A stretch of DNA of 58,396 nucleotides from contig NZ_JAAGMD010000207.1 of assembly GCF_010548465.1 (NCBI RefSeq), positions 1 to 58,396 of the forward strand. Direction: 5' to 3'. Position 1 is the first letter of the stretch; each line of letters begins with the position of its first letter. Positions 28,394-38,835 of the stretch are shown here, in pieces. The notes under the pieces were generated by a model that was not told where the DNA came from, did no database searches, and worked only from the letters and a program-made list of their open reading frames with translations. Origin of the DNA: Streptomyces sp. SID14436. GTDB taxonomy: Bacteria; Actinomycetota; Actinomycetes; Streptomycetales; Streptomycetaceae. A program made the translations under genes and the position numbers.

Positions 28394-29511
28394 GCGCGCT
28401 CCACCGTCCCCTCCGCCACCCGGAACCGCGTCCCCGCCAGGACGTGCGGGACGTCGTCGTCCACGGCCGCCGTCACCAGGACCTGCTCACCGGGCGCCAC
28501 GAGCTCGGCGAGCCGCTCACGGCGACGGGTGTCCAGCTCCGCGAAGACGTCGTCGAGCACCAGCACCGGTTCGTTCCCCTCGGCGCGCAGCAGGTCGTAC
28601 GACGCCAGCCGCAGGGCGAGCGCGTAGGACCACGACTCGCCGTGGGAGGCGTACCCCTTCGCGGGCATCTCGCCCAGGCGCAACAGCAGATCGTCGCGGT
28701 GCGGGCCGACCAGGGTGACGCCCCGCTCGATCTCCTGCTTGCGCACGTCCGACAGCGCCGCCATGAGCTGCTCGAACAGGTCCTCACGCGTGTGCGCCTC
28801 GCCGGGCGCGGACGGCTTGTACTCCAGCGCGAGCGGCCCGCCCCCCGGCGCGAGCTGCTCGTACGCCTTGTCCGCCAGCGGCTGCACCGCCGCGATCAGG
28901 TCCAGGCGCTGCGCGAGCAGCTCGGCACCGGCCCGCGCGAGGTGCTGGTCCCAGACGTCCAGCGTCGACAGATCCAGGGTGCGGCCGCCGTGCCGACGGG
29001 CCAGCGCGGCCGACTTCAGCAGGGTGTTGCGCTGCTTGAGCACCCGGTCGTAGTCGGAACGGACACCAGCCATGCGCGGAGCGCGGGCGGTGATCAGCTC
29101 GTCCAGGAAACGGCGCCGCTCGCCCGGGTCCCCCTTGATCAGGGCCAGGTCCTCGGGCGCGAACAGCACGGTGCGGACGATCCCCAGCACGTCGCGCGGC
29201 CGGACCTGCGAGGAACGGTTGATGCGGGCCCGGTTGGCCCGCCCGGGGTTCAGCTCCAGCTCGACGAGCTGCTGCCGCTCCCCCTGACGGACCTGCGCCC
29301 GGACGATCGCGCGGTCGGCCCCCATCCGCACCAGCGGGGCGTCGGAGGAGACCCGGTGGCTGCCGAGGGTGGCGAGGTAGCCGACGGCCTCGACCAGGTT
29401 CGTCTTGCCCTGGCCGTTGGGACCGACGAAGGCCGTCACTCCCGGGTCGAGCGGGACCTCGACCCGGGAGTAGGACCGGAAATCGGCCAGCGACAGGTGC
29501 GTGACGTGCAT
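28390..29511 (-). CDS. recF: DNA replication and repair protein RecF
   Basis: 373 residues. The N-terminal SMC-like ATPase has Walker A GPNGQGKT (30-37); the C-terminal part has the Walker B element [12 protein letters not shown]. RecF binds DNA at gaps and helps RecO/RecR load RecA at stalled forks. It is followed by the overlapping dciA-like gene and preceded by gnd, whose stop lies 71 bases upstream. Length and motifs are normal. Confidence 0.97.
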   Translation of the reverse strand: MHVTHLSLADFRSYSRVEVPLDPGVTAFVGPNGQGKTNLVEAVGYLATLGSHRVSSDAPLVRMGADRAIVRAQVRQGERQQLVELELNPGRANRARINRSSQVRPRDVLGIVRTVLFAPEDLALIKGDPGERRRFLDELITARAPRMAGVRSDYDRVLKQRNTLLKSAALARRHGGRTLDLSTLDVWDQHLARAGAELLAQRLDLIAAVQPLADKAYEQLAPGGGPLALEYKPSAPGEAHTREDLFEQLMAALSDVRKQEIERGVTLVGPHRDDLLLRLGEMPAKGYASHGESWSYALALRLASYDLLRAEGNEPVLVLDDVFAELDTRRRERLAELVAPGEQVLVTAAVDDDVPHVLAGTRFRVAEGTVERA

Positions 29512-29582
29512 GGTCGTTCGCCGACCTCCCCCGGCGCCGTGGGCCGCGGTGCGGCCCTGTGGATGACTGCTTCTCCTGTGGA

Positions 29583-30458
29583 TTACTTCTTCTCGACCGC
29601 GTGACCACCGAACTGGTTGCGCAGGGCCGCGATCATCTTCATCTGCGGCGAGTCCTCCTGACGCGAGGAGAACCGCGCGAACAGCGACGCGGTGATCGCG
29701 GGCAGCGGGACCGCGTGGTCGATGGCCGCCTCCACAGTCCAGCGTCCCTCACCCGAGTCCTGTGCATAACCCCGGAGCGCCCCCAGGTGCTCGTCCTCGT
29801 CGAGGGCGTTCACCGCGAGGTCGAGCAGCCAGGAGCGGATGACCGTGCCCTCCTGCCAGGAGCGGAACACCTCCCGGACGTCCGTGACGGAGTCGGCCTT
29901 CTCCAGCAGCTCCCAGCCCTCGGCGTACGCCTGCATCATGGCGTACTCGATGCCGTTGTGGACCATCTTGGCGAAGTGGCCCGCGCCCACCTTGCCGGCG
30001 TGGACGGAGCCGAAGTCGCCCTCGGGCTTCAGCGCGTCGAAGACCGGCTGCACCTTGGCGACGTGCTCCTTGTCGCCGCCGTACATCAGCGCGTAGCCGT
30101 TCTCCAGGCCCCAGACGCCGCCGGAGACACCGCAGTCGACGAAGCCTATGCCCTTGGCGGCCAGCTCCTCGGCGTGCTTCTCGTCGTCCGTCCAGCGGGA
30201 GTTGCCGCCGTCGACCACGACATCGCCGGGCTCAAGCAGGTCGGCCAGCTCGTCGATGGTGGCCTGGGTGGCCTCGCCGGCCGGGACCATCACCCACACC
30301 ACGCGCGGGGCAGCCAGCTTGTCCACCAGCTCGCCAAGGCTGTGGACGTCGGCGAGATCGGGATTGCGGTCGTATCCGACGACGGTGTGGCCTGCGCGGC
30401 GGATCCGCTCGCGCATGTTGCCGCCCATCTTGCCGAGGCCGACGAGACCGAGCTCCAT
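29583..30458 (-). CDS. gnd: 6-phosphogluconate dehydrogenase, decarboxylating (short NAD-type)
   Basis: 291 residues, the short bacterial class rather than the 470-residue NADP enzyme. The Rossmann motif [12 protein letters not shown] opens the protein. Substrate and catalytic motifs follow: [39 protein letters not shown]. It converts 6-phosphogluconate to ribulose 5-phosphate and CO2. Its place between recF and dnaN is conserved in Streptomyces. The 241 bases toward dnaN contain no gene. Confidence 0.95.
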   Translation of the reverse strand: MELGLVGLGKMGGNMRERIRRAGHTVVGYDRNPDLADVHSLGELVDKLAAPRVVWVMVPAGEATQATIDELADLLEPGDVVVDGGNSRWTDDEKHAEELAAKGIGFVDCGVSGGVWGLENGYALMYGGDKEHVAKVQPVFDALKPEGDFGSVHAGKVGAGHFAKMVHNGIEYAMMQAYAEGWELLEKADSVTDVREVFRSWQEGTVIRSWLLDLAVNALDEDEHLGALRGYAQDSGEGRWTVEAAIDHAVPLPAITASLFARFSSRQEDSPQMKMIAALRNQFGGHAVEKK

Positions 30459-30699
30459 CAGTTGTGTTCCTTAGGTTGCGACGTGACGTGGCGTGGCGGC
30501 ACGGACGTGCCGTGGCACTGATGTACCACCCCGAGCCTAAACCCGGACGCTCACGCACATCTGTGGGCGTAAGCGCTCATGCGCACGCCCTCACCTGCGG
30601 GTTCGTCCCCAGAGGCTTCCTGGGCCCGGCCGATCCGGCGGGAGCCGGTCGTCCACGGGCCCGGGAAGCGTGGTGCACACCTGTGGACGGTGCCGCCGC

Positions 30700-31830
30700 T
30701 CAGCCGCTCAGCCGCACCGGCATGATCAGGTACTTGTAGGCGTCGTCCGCCTCCGCGTCCACCGCGGGCCGCCCGCTGAGCAGCGCGGGCTTGGTGGACG
30801 TGGTGAAGGACAGCTGCGCCACCGGGGAGTCGATCGCGCTCAGGCCGTCCAGCAGGAACGTCGGGTTGAAGGCGATGGAGATGTCGTCGCCCTCCAGCTG
30901 GGCGTCGACCCTTTCCACAGCCTGTGCGTCGTCGCTGGAGCCGGCCTCCAGGATGAGCACACCCTGCTCGAAGCTGAGCCGCACCGGGGTGTTGCGCTCC
31001 GCGACCAGCGCCACGCGCTTCACGGCCTCCACGAAGGGGGCGGTCTCGATCACGGCGACGCTGTTGAACTCCGTCGGGAACAGCGTGCGGTACTTCGGGA
31101 GGTCGCCCTCCAGCAGACGGGTCGTGGTGCGGCGGCCGGCGCCCTCGAAACCGATGAGGCCCTCGCCCGCGCCCGAGCCGGAGAGCGCCAGGATCACCTG
31201 GTCACCGCTGGTCAGGGCCTTGGCCGTGTCCAGCAGCGTCTTGGCGGGGACCAGGGCGACCGCGGACGCCTCCGGGTTCTCCGGCTTCCACAGGAACTCG
31301 CGGACCGCGAAGCGGTAGCGGTCGGTGGAGGCGAGCGTCACCGTGTCGCCCTCGATCTCGATGCGCACACCCGTCAGGACGGGCAGCGTGTCGTCGCGGC
31401 CCGCGGCGATGGCGACCTGCTGCACGGCGGAGGCGAAGACCTCGCCGGGGACCGTGCCCGTGGCGTTCGGCATCTGCGGCAGGGCCGGGTACTCCTCCAC
31501 GGGCAGGGTGTGGAGCGTGAACCGCGAGGAGCCGCACACCACCGTCGCCCGTACACCGTCTGTGGAAATCTCCACCGGCCGGTTGGGGAGGGCACGGGAG
31601 ATGTCGGCGAGCAGGCGGCCGGAGACGAGCACCGTGCCCTCCTCCTCGATCTCCGCCTCCACCGAGACCCGCGCGGAGACCTCGTAGTCGAAGCTGGAGA
31701 GGCTGAGCTGACCGTCCTCGGCCTTCAGCAGCAGGCCGGCGAGGACAGGCGCCGGCGGACGGGCCGGGAGGCTGCGTGCCGCCCAGGCCACTGCCTCCGC
31801 GAGTACGTCGCGTTCCACCCGGATCTTCAC
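30700..31830 (-). CDS. dnaN: DNA polymerase III sliding clamp (beta subunit)
   Basis: 376 residues from GTG 31830 with AGGAGG eight bases upstream; the longer frame to 32292 extends into oriC and is rejected. It shows the three-domain clamp fold, starting VKIRVERDVLAEAVAWAARSL and ending with the family C-terminus DAYKYLIMPVRL. The ring tethers the replicative polymerase and other clamp-binding enzymes to DNA. It reads away from the origin, directly downstream of oriC. Confidence 0.97.
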   Translation of the reverse strand: MKIRVERDVLAEAVAWAARSLPARPPAPVLAGLLLKAEDGQLSLSSFDYEVSARVSVEAEIEEEGTVLVSGRLLADISRALPNRPVEISTDGVRATVVCGSSRFTLHTLPVEEYPALPQMPNATGTVPGEVFASAVQQVAIAAGRDDTLPVLTGVRIEIEGDTVTLASTDRYRFAVREFLWKPENPEASAVALVPAKTLLDTAKALTSGDQVILALSGSGAGEGLIGFEGAGRRTTTRLLEGDLPKYRTLFPTEFNSVAVIETAPFVEAVKRVALVAERNTPVRLSFEQGVLILEAGSSDDAQAVERVDAQLEGDDISIAFNPTFLLDGLSAIDSPVAQLSFTTSTKPALLSGRPAVDAEADDAYKYLIMPVRLSG

Positions 31831-31989
31831 TGTTGCCGCCTCCTGCTGTTGCCGGCGCTTCTCGCCCTGCCTGGCTTCGTCGTCTGACTCGGTGTCATCG
31901 CTCCCGGTGCTGGGAAGGACACCGGGGACCAGTCTGACGCACCGCACTGACAGTAGGTGCCTCTCGGGGTCAAGTCGTGACGAGGGGCA

Positions 31990-32600
31990 GTCGGGGTCGA
32001 AGCACCGAGTTGTGCACAGGACCCCCTTCGAAACGAATTCCTCGCTCTCTCTAGTTGGGAGTAGTAGTAGGGCCTGTGGATACCGTGGATAACCCTGTTT
32101 CCGCAGGTCAGCGCCCAGATTTTGTCCACTGGCCCTGTGGGCGGTGGCAGTGGACAACCAGGGGCTTCTGTGGAGAACGGAAAGTTCTGCACATCCCGTG
32201 CACAGGTCGGGGCGAGTTCTCCCCAGCACCGTCCCCAGGTTTCGGCGTCTTTCCCACAGGGTCTCGCGGCACCCTGATGTGACGCCTTTCACTCGACCCG
32301 GTGAGGGCGGGCGTCACGTTGCCGAACAGTGGACAGGCATGTGGAGAAAACGGTGATCGCTGGGGACAACAGCCTCCAGCCTGTGGGTTGCCCGTGGACA
32401 ACTCCGTGCACAGGCTGTGGATCATTTTGTTGTCCACAGCCTGTGGAGATCACTCGTCCACGAATCCACAACCGGCTGACCTGGCTCGATCCTCCCTCAC
32501 CAGGGTCGCCTGTGGACGGAGTCGGGACAACTTCGCAGTCCCCAGGATGTGGACGCGAAAAAGTAGCCGAATCTGTGGAGAGAGGCCGTAACCAGGCCAT
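31990..32600. other. oriC: Chromosomal replication origin oriC
   Basis: Non-coding region between dnaA and dnaN, packed with DnaA boxes. One perfect TTGTCCACA lies at 32430-32438. At least ten have a single mismatch: 32010, 32075, 32084, 32122, 32149, 32169, 32340, 32361, 32393 and 32416 (first base of each 9-mer, both strands). Weaker ones lie at 32442, 32454, 32462, 32511, 32549 and 32574. This many-box design without long AT-rich repeats is typical of Streptomyces oriC. Relatively AT-richer patches near 32030-32070 and 32421-32430 are candidate unwinding points, but this is inference. Confidence 0.95.
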
Positions 32601-32772
32601 TAATCGAACAGCGGTCATGGACCGCGGTCGCCGCCATGGGCAGAGTGAGGCGGCGCCGGCGGGCACGGAAGGAAGTCGGAGCACGGCAATGGGGGCGGCG
32701 GAGGACGCAGGGACGGGCGGCGGAGGGCCGGCCGCCCCGTCCCGGCCGACCAGTGACGGACTCGTGCACGAC

Positions 32773-32806
32773 GTGGGCCCTCCGGCACCGGCCCCGGAGG
32801 GCCCAC
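32773..32806. terminator. Second hairpin downstream of dnaA
   Basis: 13-bp perfect arms GTGGGCCCTCCGG (32773-32785) and CCGGAGGGCCCAC (32794-32806) with an 8-base loop. Between it and oriC no gene is visible; it could shield oriC from dnaA transcription. Confidence 0.6.
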
Positions 32807-32897
32807 ACTCGGCCGTGAAGGTCCTGGCCCAGGGGCACAGTGGCCCTGGCCCTGACCCTGGCCCAGGGCCAGACGGCCCCGGCCCGGCACATGACGA

Positions 32898-32930
32898 AGG
32901 GCGCCTCCGGATCAGCTCCGGAGGCGCCCT
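32898..32930 (-). terminator. Terminator downstream of dnaA
   Basis: 14-bp perfect arms AGGGCGCCTCCGGA (32898-32911) and TCCGGAGGCGCCCT (32917-32930) with a 5-base loop, 20 bases after the dnaA stop and before oriC. Confidence 0.85.
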
Positions 32931-32950
32931 CGACGCGTCGTGGTCGGCTC

Positions 32951-34921
32951 TCAGCCCGCCTTGATGCGGTTGGTGAGCTCGGTGACCTGGTTGTAGATCG
33001 AGCGCCGCTCGGCCATCAGATTGCGGATCTTGCGGTCCGCGTGCATCACCGTGGTGTGGTCCCGGCCGCCGAACAGCGCACCGATCTTCGGCAGGGACAG
33101 ATCCGTCAGCTCACGGCACAGGTACATCGCGATCTGCCGCGCGGTCACCAGCGCGCGTCCACGCGAGGTGCCGCACAGGTCCTCGACCGTGAGACCGAAG
33201 TAGTCGGCCGTCGCGCTCATGATGGCCGTCGAGGTGATCTCGGGCGCCGAGTCGTCGCCGCCGGGGATCAGGTCCTTCAGGACGATCTCCGTCAGCCCCA
33301 GGTCCACCGGCTGACGGTTGAGCGAGGCGAAGGCCGTCACGCGGATCAGCGCGCCCTCCAGCTCACGGATGTTCCGCGAGATGCGCGACGCGATGAACTC
33401 CAGAACCTCCGGCGGGGCGTTGAGCTGTTCCTGCACCGCCTTCTTGCGCAGGATGGCGATGCGCGTCTCCAGCTCGGGCGGCTGGACGTCCGTGATCAGC
33501 CCCCACTCGAAACGGTTCCGCAGCCGGTCCTCCAGCGTCACCAGCTGCTTGGGCGGCCGGTCGCTGGACAGCACGATCTGCTTGTTGGCGTTGTGCAGCG
33601 TGTTGAAGGTGTGGAAGAACTCCTCCTGCGTCGACTCCTTGTCCGCCAGGAACTGGATGTCGTCGACCAGGAGGATGTCCATCTCGCGGTAGCGCTTGCG
33701 GAAGCTGTCGCCCTTGCCGTCGCGGATGGAGTTGATGAACTCGTTGGTGAACTCCTCCGAGCTGACGTACCGCACGCGCGTGCCCGGGTAGAGGCTGCGC
33801 GCGTAGTGCCCGATCGCGTGCAGCAGGTGCGTCTTGCCGAGGCCCGACTCCCCATAGATGAAGAGGGGGTTGTACGCCTTGGCCGGCGCCTCCGCGACGG
33901 CGACCGCGGCCGCGTGCGCGAACCGGTTGGACGCGCCGATCACGAACGTGTCGAAGAGGTACTTCGGGTTGAGCCGCGCCGTCGGTTCCCCGGGGCCGGT
34001 GGCCGGCGCGGGCTGCGCCGCCAGCGGGCCGGGAGCGCCGGTGGTCGGCAGGTTCGGGCCGACCGGTCCGCCCCGGTGGACGTGCCCGGAACCGGCCGGC
34101 GGCTCGGGCCGCTCGCGGCGCCCGGGGTCACGCGGGTCGTAGTCGCCCCGGTCGTAGTCACCGCGGTCGTAGTCGGCGCGTGGCGGTTCGTACTCGGAGC
34201 GCTGCGGGTCGTAGGAGGGGCGCTCCATCGGCTGGGGGCGGTAGTCCTGCGGAGGCGGACCCCCGTAACCCTCCTGTCCCCCGTACCCGTCCTGCGAGGG
34301 CGACGCGTAGGGGTCACGGTCGGGAAAACCGAGACGCTGCTGCTGCCAGCCGTACTCGTCCTGTGCCGGCCGCTGCCAGGACCCCGGCTCGGGGCGCTGG
34401 TACTCGGACGGGTAGGCGGGGCGGGCGGTGGGGAGCTGGTCGCCGGGGGGCCCGGGCTGCTCGGGACGGCGGCGGCCGTACCCCTCATAGCCGTCGTAGG
34501 AGCCCTCGTACTGCTCGCGGGTCCCCTCGTACTGTTCGCGCTCGTAGCTCTCGCGGTCCGGGCGCGCCGTCGGGAGCTCGGGCTCCTCGTAGCGGGGCTG
34601 GGGGCGGGGCCCGGGAGCAGGGGCGGGGGCGGCCGGGGGCTCGCCCGCGGACTCGTCGACGGTGATGGCGATCCGGATGGGGCGTCCGCACTCGCGGCTC
34701 AGGCTCTCGCTGACGACCGGTGCGAGGCGGCCCTCGAGCACACCCTTCGCGAACTCGTTCGGCACGGCGAGCAGCGCGGTGTCGGCGACCAGGGCCAGCG
34801 GCTGGCAGCGCCGGATCCAGTGCTCGTCCTTCCCCTCGACCCCGTGACCACGGCCCTCACCGAGGAGCTGTTCCAGAACGCGTGGCCACACTGCGGCAAG
34901 ATCGGCAGGTACGTCAGCCAC
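32951..34921 (-). CDS. dnaA: Chromosomal replication initiator DnaA
   Basis: 656 residues from GTG 34921, giving the family N-terminus [19 protein letters not shown]; the frame to 35188 is leader. Domain I (1-90) is followed by an unusually long domain II (about 90-315) rich in Pro, Gly, Tyr, Arg and Asp with RGDYD repeats, a Streptomyces trait. The AAA+ domain has Walker A GESGLGKT (357-364) and Walker B ILLVDD. The C-terminal domain IV has the box-binding signature [14 protein letters not shown] (619-632). It binds the boxes in oriC and in its own promoter. Confidence 0.97.
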   Translation of the reverse strand: MADVPADLAAVWPRVLEQLLGEGRGHGVEGKDEHWIRRCQPLALVADTALLAVPNEFAKGVLEGRLAPVVSESLSRECGRPIRIAITVDESAGEPPAAPAPAPGPRPQPRYEEPELPTARPDRESYEREQYEGTREQYEGSYDGYEGYGRRRPEQPGPPGDQLPTARPAYPSEYQRPEPGSWQRPAQDEYGWQQQRLGFPDRDPYASPSQDGYGGQEGYGGPPPQDYRPQPMERPSYDPQRSEYEPPRADYDRGDYDRGDYDPRDPGRRERPEPPAGSGHVHRGGPVGPNLPTTGAPGPLAAQPAPATGPGEPTARLNPKYLFDTFVIGASNRFAHAAAVAVAEAPAKAYNPLFIYGESGLGKTHLLHAIGHYARSLYPGTRVRYVSSEEFTNEFINSIRDGKGDSFRKRYREMDILLVDDIQFLADKESTQEEFFHTFNTLHNANKQIVLSSDRPPKQLVTLEDRLRNRFEWGLITDVQPPELETRIAILRKKAVQEQLNAPPEVLEFIASRISRNIRELEGALIRVTAFASLNRQPVDLGLTEIVLKDLIPGGDDSAPEITSTAIMSATADYFGLTVEDLCGTSRGRALVTARQIAMYLCRELTDLSLPKIGALFGGRDHTTVMHADRKIRNLMAERRSIYNQVTELTNRIKAG

Positions 34922-35057
34922 AGGGCACGCTCTCTCACAGGTCCCTCGAACGTGTGATTCGGGGACGGCTCGGTAGATCAAAGGGTGGTGAAGGGACACA
35001 GGGGAACGAGTCGAAGTCCAGTCACGGTAGTCAGGGCGGCCGGTACGGTTCAAGTTG

Positions 35058-35078
35058 TTGTCCCCAGGCTGTGGACAA
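35058..35078. promoter_or_regulatory. Two facing DnaA boxes in the dnaA promoter region
   Basis: TTGTCCCCA (35058-35066, one mismatch) and TGTGGACAA (35070-35078, a perfect box on the minus strand), three bases apart. They lie 137 bases upstream of dnaA, in the divergent dnaA/rpmH region, and fit known DnaA autoregulation in Streptomyces. Confidence 0.8.
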
Positions 35079-35100
35079 GTGTCTCCCGGCGAGCAGTGGT

Positions 35101-35130
35101 TTGACCGAATGGCGCAGCCGCGCGTACCGT
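35101..35130 (+). promoter_or_regulatory. Candidate promoter for rpmH
   Basis: TTGACC (35101-35106), an 18-base spacer and TACCGT (35125-35130), a good match to the housekeeping sigma HrdB pattern. It lies about 170 bases upstream of rpmH, on the far side of the DnaA boxes from dnaA. Confidence 0.55.
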
Positions 35131-35297
35131 GACGAGGTCGAGTTGTCGATGGCTGCTGCCGCCTGCCTCCGATGGGCACAGATCGCACAAGGTGATCGGT
35201 CAGCGGTGCACTCGGGCGTAACGCGAGCTACTCGTGGGCGCACGGTGACAGCCAGGACGGCATCCCGCAGACCCCGATCTTTTTCTGGAGCCCCCGA

Positions 35298-35435
35298 GTG
35301 AGCAAGCGCACCTTCCAGCCGAACAACCGTCGTCGCGCGAAGACCCACGGCTTCCGGCTGCGTATGCGCACCCGTGCCGGCCGCGCGATCCTCGCGTCCC
35401 GCCGTAGCAAGGGTCGCGCCCGCCTGTCCGCCTGA
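35298..35435 (+). CDS. rpmH: Ribosomal protein bL34
   Basis: 45 residues from GTG 35298 with GGAG seven bases upstream. The sequence [18 protein letters not shown] is the canonical L34 N-terminus, followed by [20 protein letters not shown]. It is a very basic 50S protein. It opens the plus-strand operon rpmH-rnpA-yidD-yidC-jag-rsmG that runs away from dnaA. Confidence 0.97.
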   Translation: MSKRTFQPNNRRRAKTHGFRLRMRTRAGRAILASRRSKGRARLSA

Positions 35436-35456
35436 TCCCGATCAGGTCATGACGTC

Positions 35457-35828
35457 GTGCTGCCCACCGAGAACCGGCTGAGGCGGCGCGAGGACTTCGC
35501 GATCGCCGTACGACGCGGACGCCGGGCCGGGCGCCAGCACCTCGTCGTACACCTTCGTAGCGGTGCCACGGACCCGCACGCGCCTGGGGAGAGCGCTCCC
35601 CCGACGCGTGCGGGTTTCGTCGTGAGCAAGGCTGTGGGAGGCGCGGTCGTGCGCAACAAGGTGAAGCGCAGGCTTCGCCACCTGATGCGCGAACGAGTCG
35701 ACCAGCTGCCCCCCGGTAGCCTGGTAGTCGTACGAGCGCTGCCCGGTGCGGGCGACGCCGACCACGCAGAACTGGCCCGAGACCTGGACGCCGCCCTACA
35801 GCGGCTCCTGGGAGGGGGCACCCGATGA
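35457..35828 (+). CDS. rnpA: Ribonuclease P protein component
   Basis: 123 residues from GTG 35457. Typical [20 protein letters not shown] start and the RNR-type signature [19 protein letters not shown] that contacts RNase P RNA. The protein helps the ribozyme bind pre-tRNA 5' leaders. Its stop overlaps the yidD start (ATGA, 35825-35828). The RNase P RNA gene is not in this window. Confidence 0.96.
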   Translation: MLPTENRLRRREDFAIAVRRGRRAGRQHLVVHLRSGATDPHAPGESAPPTRAGFVVSKAVGGAVVRNKVKRRLRHLMRERVDQLPPGSLVVVRALPGAGDADHAELARDLDAALQRLLGGGTR

Positions 35829-36199
35829 AGTACCCGCTGCTGGCCCTGATCAAGCTCTACCAGTGGACGATCAGTCCGCTGCTGGGCCCCGTGTGCAAGT
35901 ACTACCCATCGTGTTCCCACTACGGCTACACGGCCATCGACCGGCACGGTGCCATCAAGGGCACAGCACTCACGGCCTGGCGCATCCTGCGGTGCAATCC
36001 GTGGTCGCTCGGCGGTGTGGACCATGTCCCTCCGCGCAAGCGCCCGCGGTGGCACGAAATGCTGCGAAGCGCTTGGCGTGCACGCAAGGGCGGGCCCTCC
36101 GCCGCCGAACCGGCCACCGAAGGACAGACTTCCCCCGCAGGTCCGACGAGTCCTTCGAGCCCGGCCGCTGAGACCTCGTCCCATGCCCAAGGAGCATGA
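35825..36199 (+). CDS. yidD: Membrane protein insertion efficiency factor YidD
   Basis: 124 residues. The N-terminal about 80 residues are the conserved YidD domain: [31 protein letters not shown], the Cys-rich core C-x-x-x-x-S-C and [15 protein letters not shown] Streptomyces-type Pro/Ser/Ala tail of about 40 residues follows. YidD acts near the YidC insertase. It overlaps rnpA by four bases and lies three bases before yidC, so it is certainly in the same operon. Confidence 0.94.
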   Translation: MKYPLLALIKLYQWTISPLLGPVCKYYPSCSHYGYTAIDRHGAIKGTALTAWRILRCNPWSLGGVDHVPPRKRPRWHEMLRSAWRARKGGPSAAEPATEGQTSPAGPTSPSSPAAETSSHAQGA

Positions 36200-36202
36200 T
36201 TA

Positions 36203-37465
36203 GTGGACACGATTGCCAGCTTCTTCAGCTTCATCACGACACCCGTCTCCTGGGTCATCGTCCAGTTCCACACGGTGTACGGCGCCATCTTCGGGCCTGA
36301 CACCGGGTGGGCCTGGGGCTTGTCCATCGTGTCCCTGGTGATCCTCATCCGTATCTGCCTGATCCCGCTCTTCGTGAAGCAGATCAAGGCGACGCGTGCG
36401 ATGCAGACGCTCCAGCCGGAGATGAAGAAGATCCAGGAGCGCTACAAGAACGACCGGCAGCGCCAGTCCGAAGAAATGATGAAGCTCTACAAGGACACGG
36501 GCACCAACCCGCTGTCCTCGTGTCTTCCCATCCTGGCGCAGTCCCCGTTCTTCTTCGCGCTGTACCACGTGCTCAACAGCATCGCGTCGAACGACACCAT
36601 CGGTGTGATCAACGAGCAACTGCTCGCGAGCGCCCAGAAGGCCCACATCTTCGGAGCGCCGCTCGCCGCGAAGTTCACGGACAGCTCGGAGAAGGTCGAG
36701 CTCCTCAACTCCTCGCTCACGGACGTGCGGATCGTCACGGCGGTCATGATCGTCCTGATGTCGCTGTCGCAGTTCTACACGCAGCGCCAGCTGATGACGA
36801 AGAACGTCGACACCACGGTGAAGACGCCGTTCATGCAGCAGCAGAAGATGCTGATGTACGTCTTCCCCGTCATCTTCGCCGTCTTCGGCATCAACTTCCC
36901 GGTCGGTGTCCTCGTCTACTGGCTGACCACCAACGTGTGGACCATGGGCCAGCAGATGTACGTCATCCACAACAACCCGACCCCGGGTTCCAAGGCCCAG
37001 GCCGCCTACCTGGAGCGCCTCTCCAAGCACGTCCTGAAGAACAGCGGGACGCGCAACCGTCGTCAGCGCGCCATCATCAAGGCCATCGTCGCCAAGGGCC
37101 GGGACCGCAACGAGTACGAGCGCAAGTTCATCAACGGTCTGAGCAAGAACGGTCTCGTCGCCCAGGCCGACGGCGCCGTGGTCAAGGGTGAGGCCACGGT
37201 CCACGACGAGGACGGCACCCAGGCCGGGACGCCCAAGCGGCAGCAGCCCAAGCGCCAGAGCAAGTCGCAGCGGCAGTCCGGCGTGGCCAAGGCCGCCGAC
37301 GAACCCACCTCGCTGACCAAGTCCGACGAACCGCAGAGCAAGGCCAAGACGGCGGCCGGTGCCAAGAAGGGCACGGGCAAGCAGCCCGGCGGCGGCACCC
37401 GCAGCAAGGCCCAGTCCGGACAGCGCAAGGGCCCGCAGCGGCCCAAGTCCCCGTCCAAGAAGTAA
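36203..37465 (+). CDS. yidC: Membrane protein insertase YidC/OxaA
   Basis: 420 residues from GTG 36203, with AAGGAG nine bases upstream. Five core membrane segments: the first around 10-28, then the insertase motifs [21 protein letters not shown] with the catalytic groove arginine, [21 protein letters not shown] and [20 protein letters not shown]. The C-terminal tail of about 140 residues is Lys/Gln/Ser-rich and basic, likely contacting ribosomes. It lacks the large periplasmic domain of Gram-negative YidC, as expected here. Confidence 0.96.
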   Translation: MDTIASFFSFITTPVSWVIVQFHTVYGAIFGPDTGWAWGLSIVSLVILIRICLIPLFVKQIKATRAMQTLQPEMKKIQERYKNDRQRQSEEMMKLYKDTGTNPLSSCLPILAQSPFFFALYHVLNSIASNDTIGVINEQLLASAQKAHIFGAPLAAKFTDSSEKVELLNSSLTDVRIVTAVMIVLMSLSQFYTQRQLMTKNVDTTVKTPFMQQQKMLMYVFPVIFAVFGINFPVGVLVYWLTTNVWTMGQQMYVIHNNPTPGSKAQAAYLERLSKHVLKNSGTRNRRQRAIIKAIVAKGRDRNEYERKFINGLSKNGLVAQADGAVVKGEATVHDEDGTQAGTPKRQQPKRQSKSQRQSGVAKAADEPTSLTKSDEPQSKAKTAAGAKKGTGKQPGGGTRSKAQSGQRKGPQRPKSPSKK

Positions 37466-37480
37466 GAAGGAGTCCATCCC

Positions 37481-37993
37481 GTGACGGAAGGCACCATCTC
37501 CACCGCTGCCGAGGGCACTGACACCCTGACCCGCCTGGAGCAGGAGGGTGAAATCGCTGCGGACTACCTGGAGGGCCTGCTCGACATCGCCGACCTCGAC
37601 GGCGACATCGACATGGATGTCGAGGCCGACCGCGCCTCCGTATCGATCATCAGCGACACGGGCAGCCGTGACCTGCAGAAGCTGGTCGGCCGGGACGGCG
37701 AGGTGCTGGAGGCGCTCCAGGAGCTCACGCGTCTGGCCGTGCACCGGGAGACCGGTGACCGGAGCCGCCTCATGCTCGACATCGCCGGTTACCGGGCTCG
37801 GAAGCGTGAGGAGCTGTCCGAGCTGGGTGCGAAGGCGGCGGCGGACGCCCGCAGCAGCGGCGAACCCGTGAGGCTGGATCCGATGACGCCGTTCGAGCGC
37901 AAGGTCGTGCACGACGCCGTCAAGGCCGCGGGTCTGCGCAGCGAGTCCGAGGGTGAGGAGCCGCAGCGCTTCGTCGTTGTGCTTCCCGCCTGA
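37481..37993 (+). CDS. jag: Jag/KhpB RNA-binding protein (KH-R3H)
   Basis: 170 residues from GTG 37481 with AAGGAG seven bases upstream. An acidic N-terminus precedes a KH-like domain (about 45-95, SIISDTGSRDLQKLVGRDGEVLEALQ) and an R3H domain (about 98-168, RSRLMLDIAGYRARKREEL ... RKVVHDAVKAAGL). It binds RNA and in other Gram-positives partners KhpA in division control. A terminator follows at 38011. Confidence 0.94.
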   Translation: MTEGTISTAAEGTDTLTRLEQEGEIAADYLEGLLDIADLDGDIDMDVEADRASVSIISDTGSRDLQKLVGRDGEVLEALQELTRLAVHRETGDRSRLMLDIAGYRARKREELSELGAKAAADARSSGEPVRLDPMTPFERKVVHDAVKAAGLRSESEGEEPQRFVVVLPA

Positions 37994-38010
37994 TTCTGCT
38001 CCGTGCTCCA

Positions 38011-38041
38011 CCGGCCCCGTCTGTTGCGCAGGCGGGGCCGG
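38011..38041 (+). terminator. Terminator after jag
   Basis: Hairpin with arms CCGGCCCCGTCTG and CAGGCGGGGCCGG (38011-38041, one mismatch), followed by ATTTTG. It may separate the yidC group from rsmG-parAB. Confidence 0.8.
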
Positions 38042-38115
38042 ATTTTGTCAGCCTGATAGTTCGTGGTTCTGGTGTCGGCGCGTGATGTCGGCACGGTACG
38101 GAAGGACGGTTCCCC

Positions 38116-38835
38116 GTGACCGAGGCAGCGGAGCTTCCCCCCGCGCCCGAGCAGGCACGCGAGGTGTTCGGTGCCCGCTTCGCGGACGCGGTCCGGTACG
38201 CGGAGCTGCTCGCCGAGGCAGGTGTGCAGCGAGGTCTGATCGGTCCGCGAGAGGTGCCCCGCCTGTGGGAGCGCCACCTGCTGAACTGCGCTGTGCTCTC
38301 CGAGGTCGTCCCGGAGGGAGTGACGGTCTGCGACGTCGGGTCGGGTGCCGGCCTGCCGGGCATTCCCCTGGCGCTCGTACGGGAGGATCTCAAGATCACC
38401 CTGCTCGAGCCGCTGCTCAGGCGCACCACCTTTCTGACCGAGGTGGTGGAGCTGCTCGGACTGGATCACGTGACGGTGGTCCGCGGCCGCGCCGAGGAGG
38501 TCATGGGAAAGATCCCGCCCGTGCATGTCGTGACGGCACGGGCCGTGGCTCCCCTCGATCGTCTGGCCACCTGGGGCATCCCCCTGCTGCGGCCCTACGG
38601 GGAGATGCTGGCCCTCAAGGGGGACACCGCGGAGGAAGAACTCAAGAGCGCGGCGACCGCACTGAGCAAGCTGGGCGCCGTGACGACCTCGATCGTGCAC
38701 GTCGGCGCTGGCGTCGTGGATCCGCAGTCGACGGTCGTGCGCGTCGAGGTGGGGGAGAGTCCGGGAGGTGTGCGCTTCGCGGCGAAGCGCGCCAAGGCGG
38801 CTCGCACCGGCCGTACCCGCCGGCGGCGCGGATAG
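38116..38835 (+). CDS. rsmG: 16S rRNA (guanine527-N7)-methyltransferase RsmG (GidB)
   Basis: 239 residues from GTG 38116 (GGAAGGACG upstream). The SAM-binding motif VCDVGSGAGLPG lies at 71-82, with LLEPLLRRTTFL and VTARAVAPLDRL following, as in GidB proteins. It methylates G527 in the 530 loop of 16S rRNA; loss gives low-level streptomycin resistance. The tail RTGRTRRRRG is basic. A short GCCCCGT/ACGGGGC hairpin (38843-38860) follows. Confidence 0.96.
   Translation: MTEAAELPPAPEQAREVFGARFADAVRYAELLAEAGVQRGLIGPREVPRLWERHLLNCAVLSEVVPEGVTVCDVGSGAGLPGIPLALVREDLKITLLEPLLRRTTFLTEVVELLGLDHVTVVRGRAEEVMGKIPPVHVVTARAVAPLDRLATWGIPLLRPYGEMLALKGDTAEEELKSAATALSKLGAVTTSIVHVGAGVVDPQSTVVRVEVGESPGGVRFAAKRAKAARTGRTRRRRG

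Noticed and set aside
32773..32930. Hairpins near dnaA considered as a CRISPR-like or transposon end
   Set aside because: No repeated spacing, no direct repeats and no transposase; they fit terminators.
34922..35188. N-terminal extension of dnaA by 89 codons
   Set aside because: Family N-terminus starts at the GTG 34921; the extension covers the DnaA boxes and promoter region.
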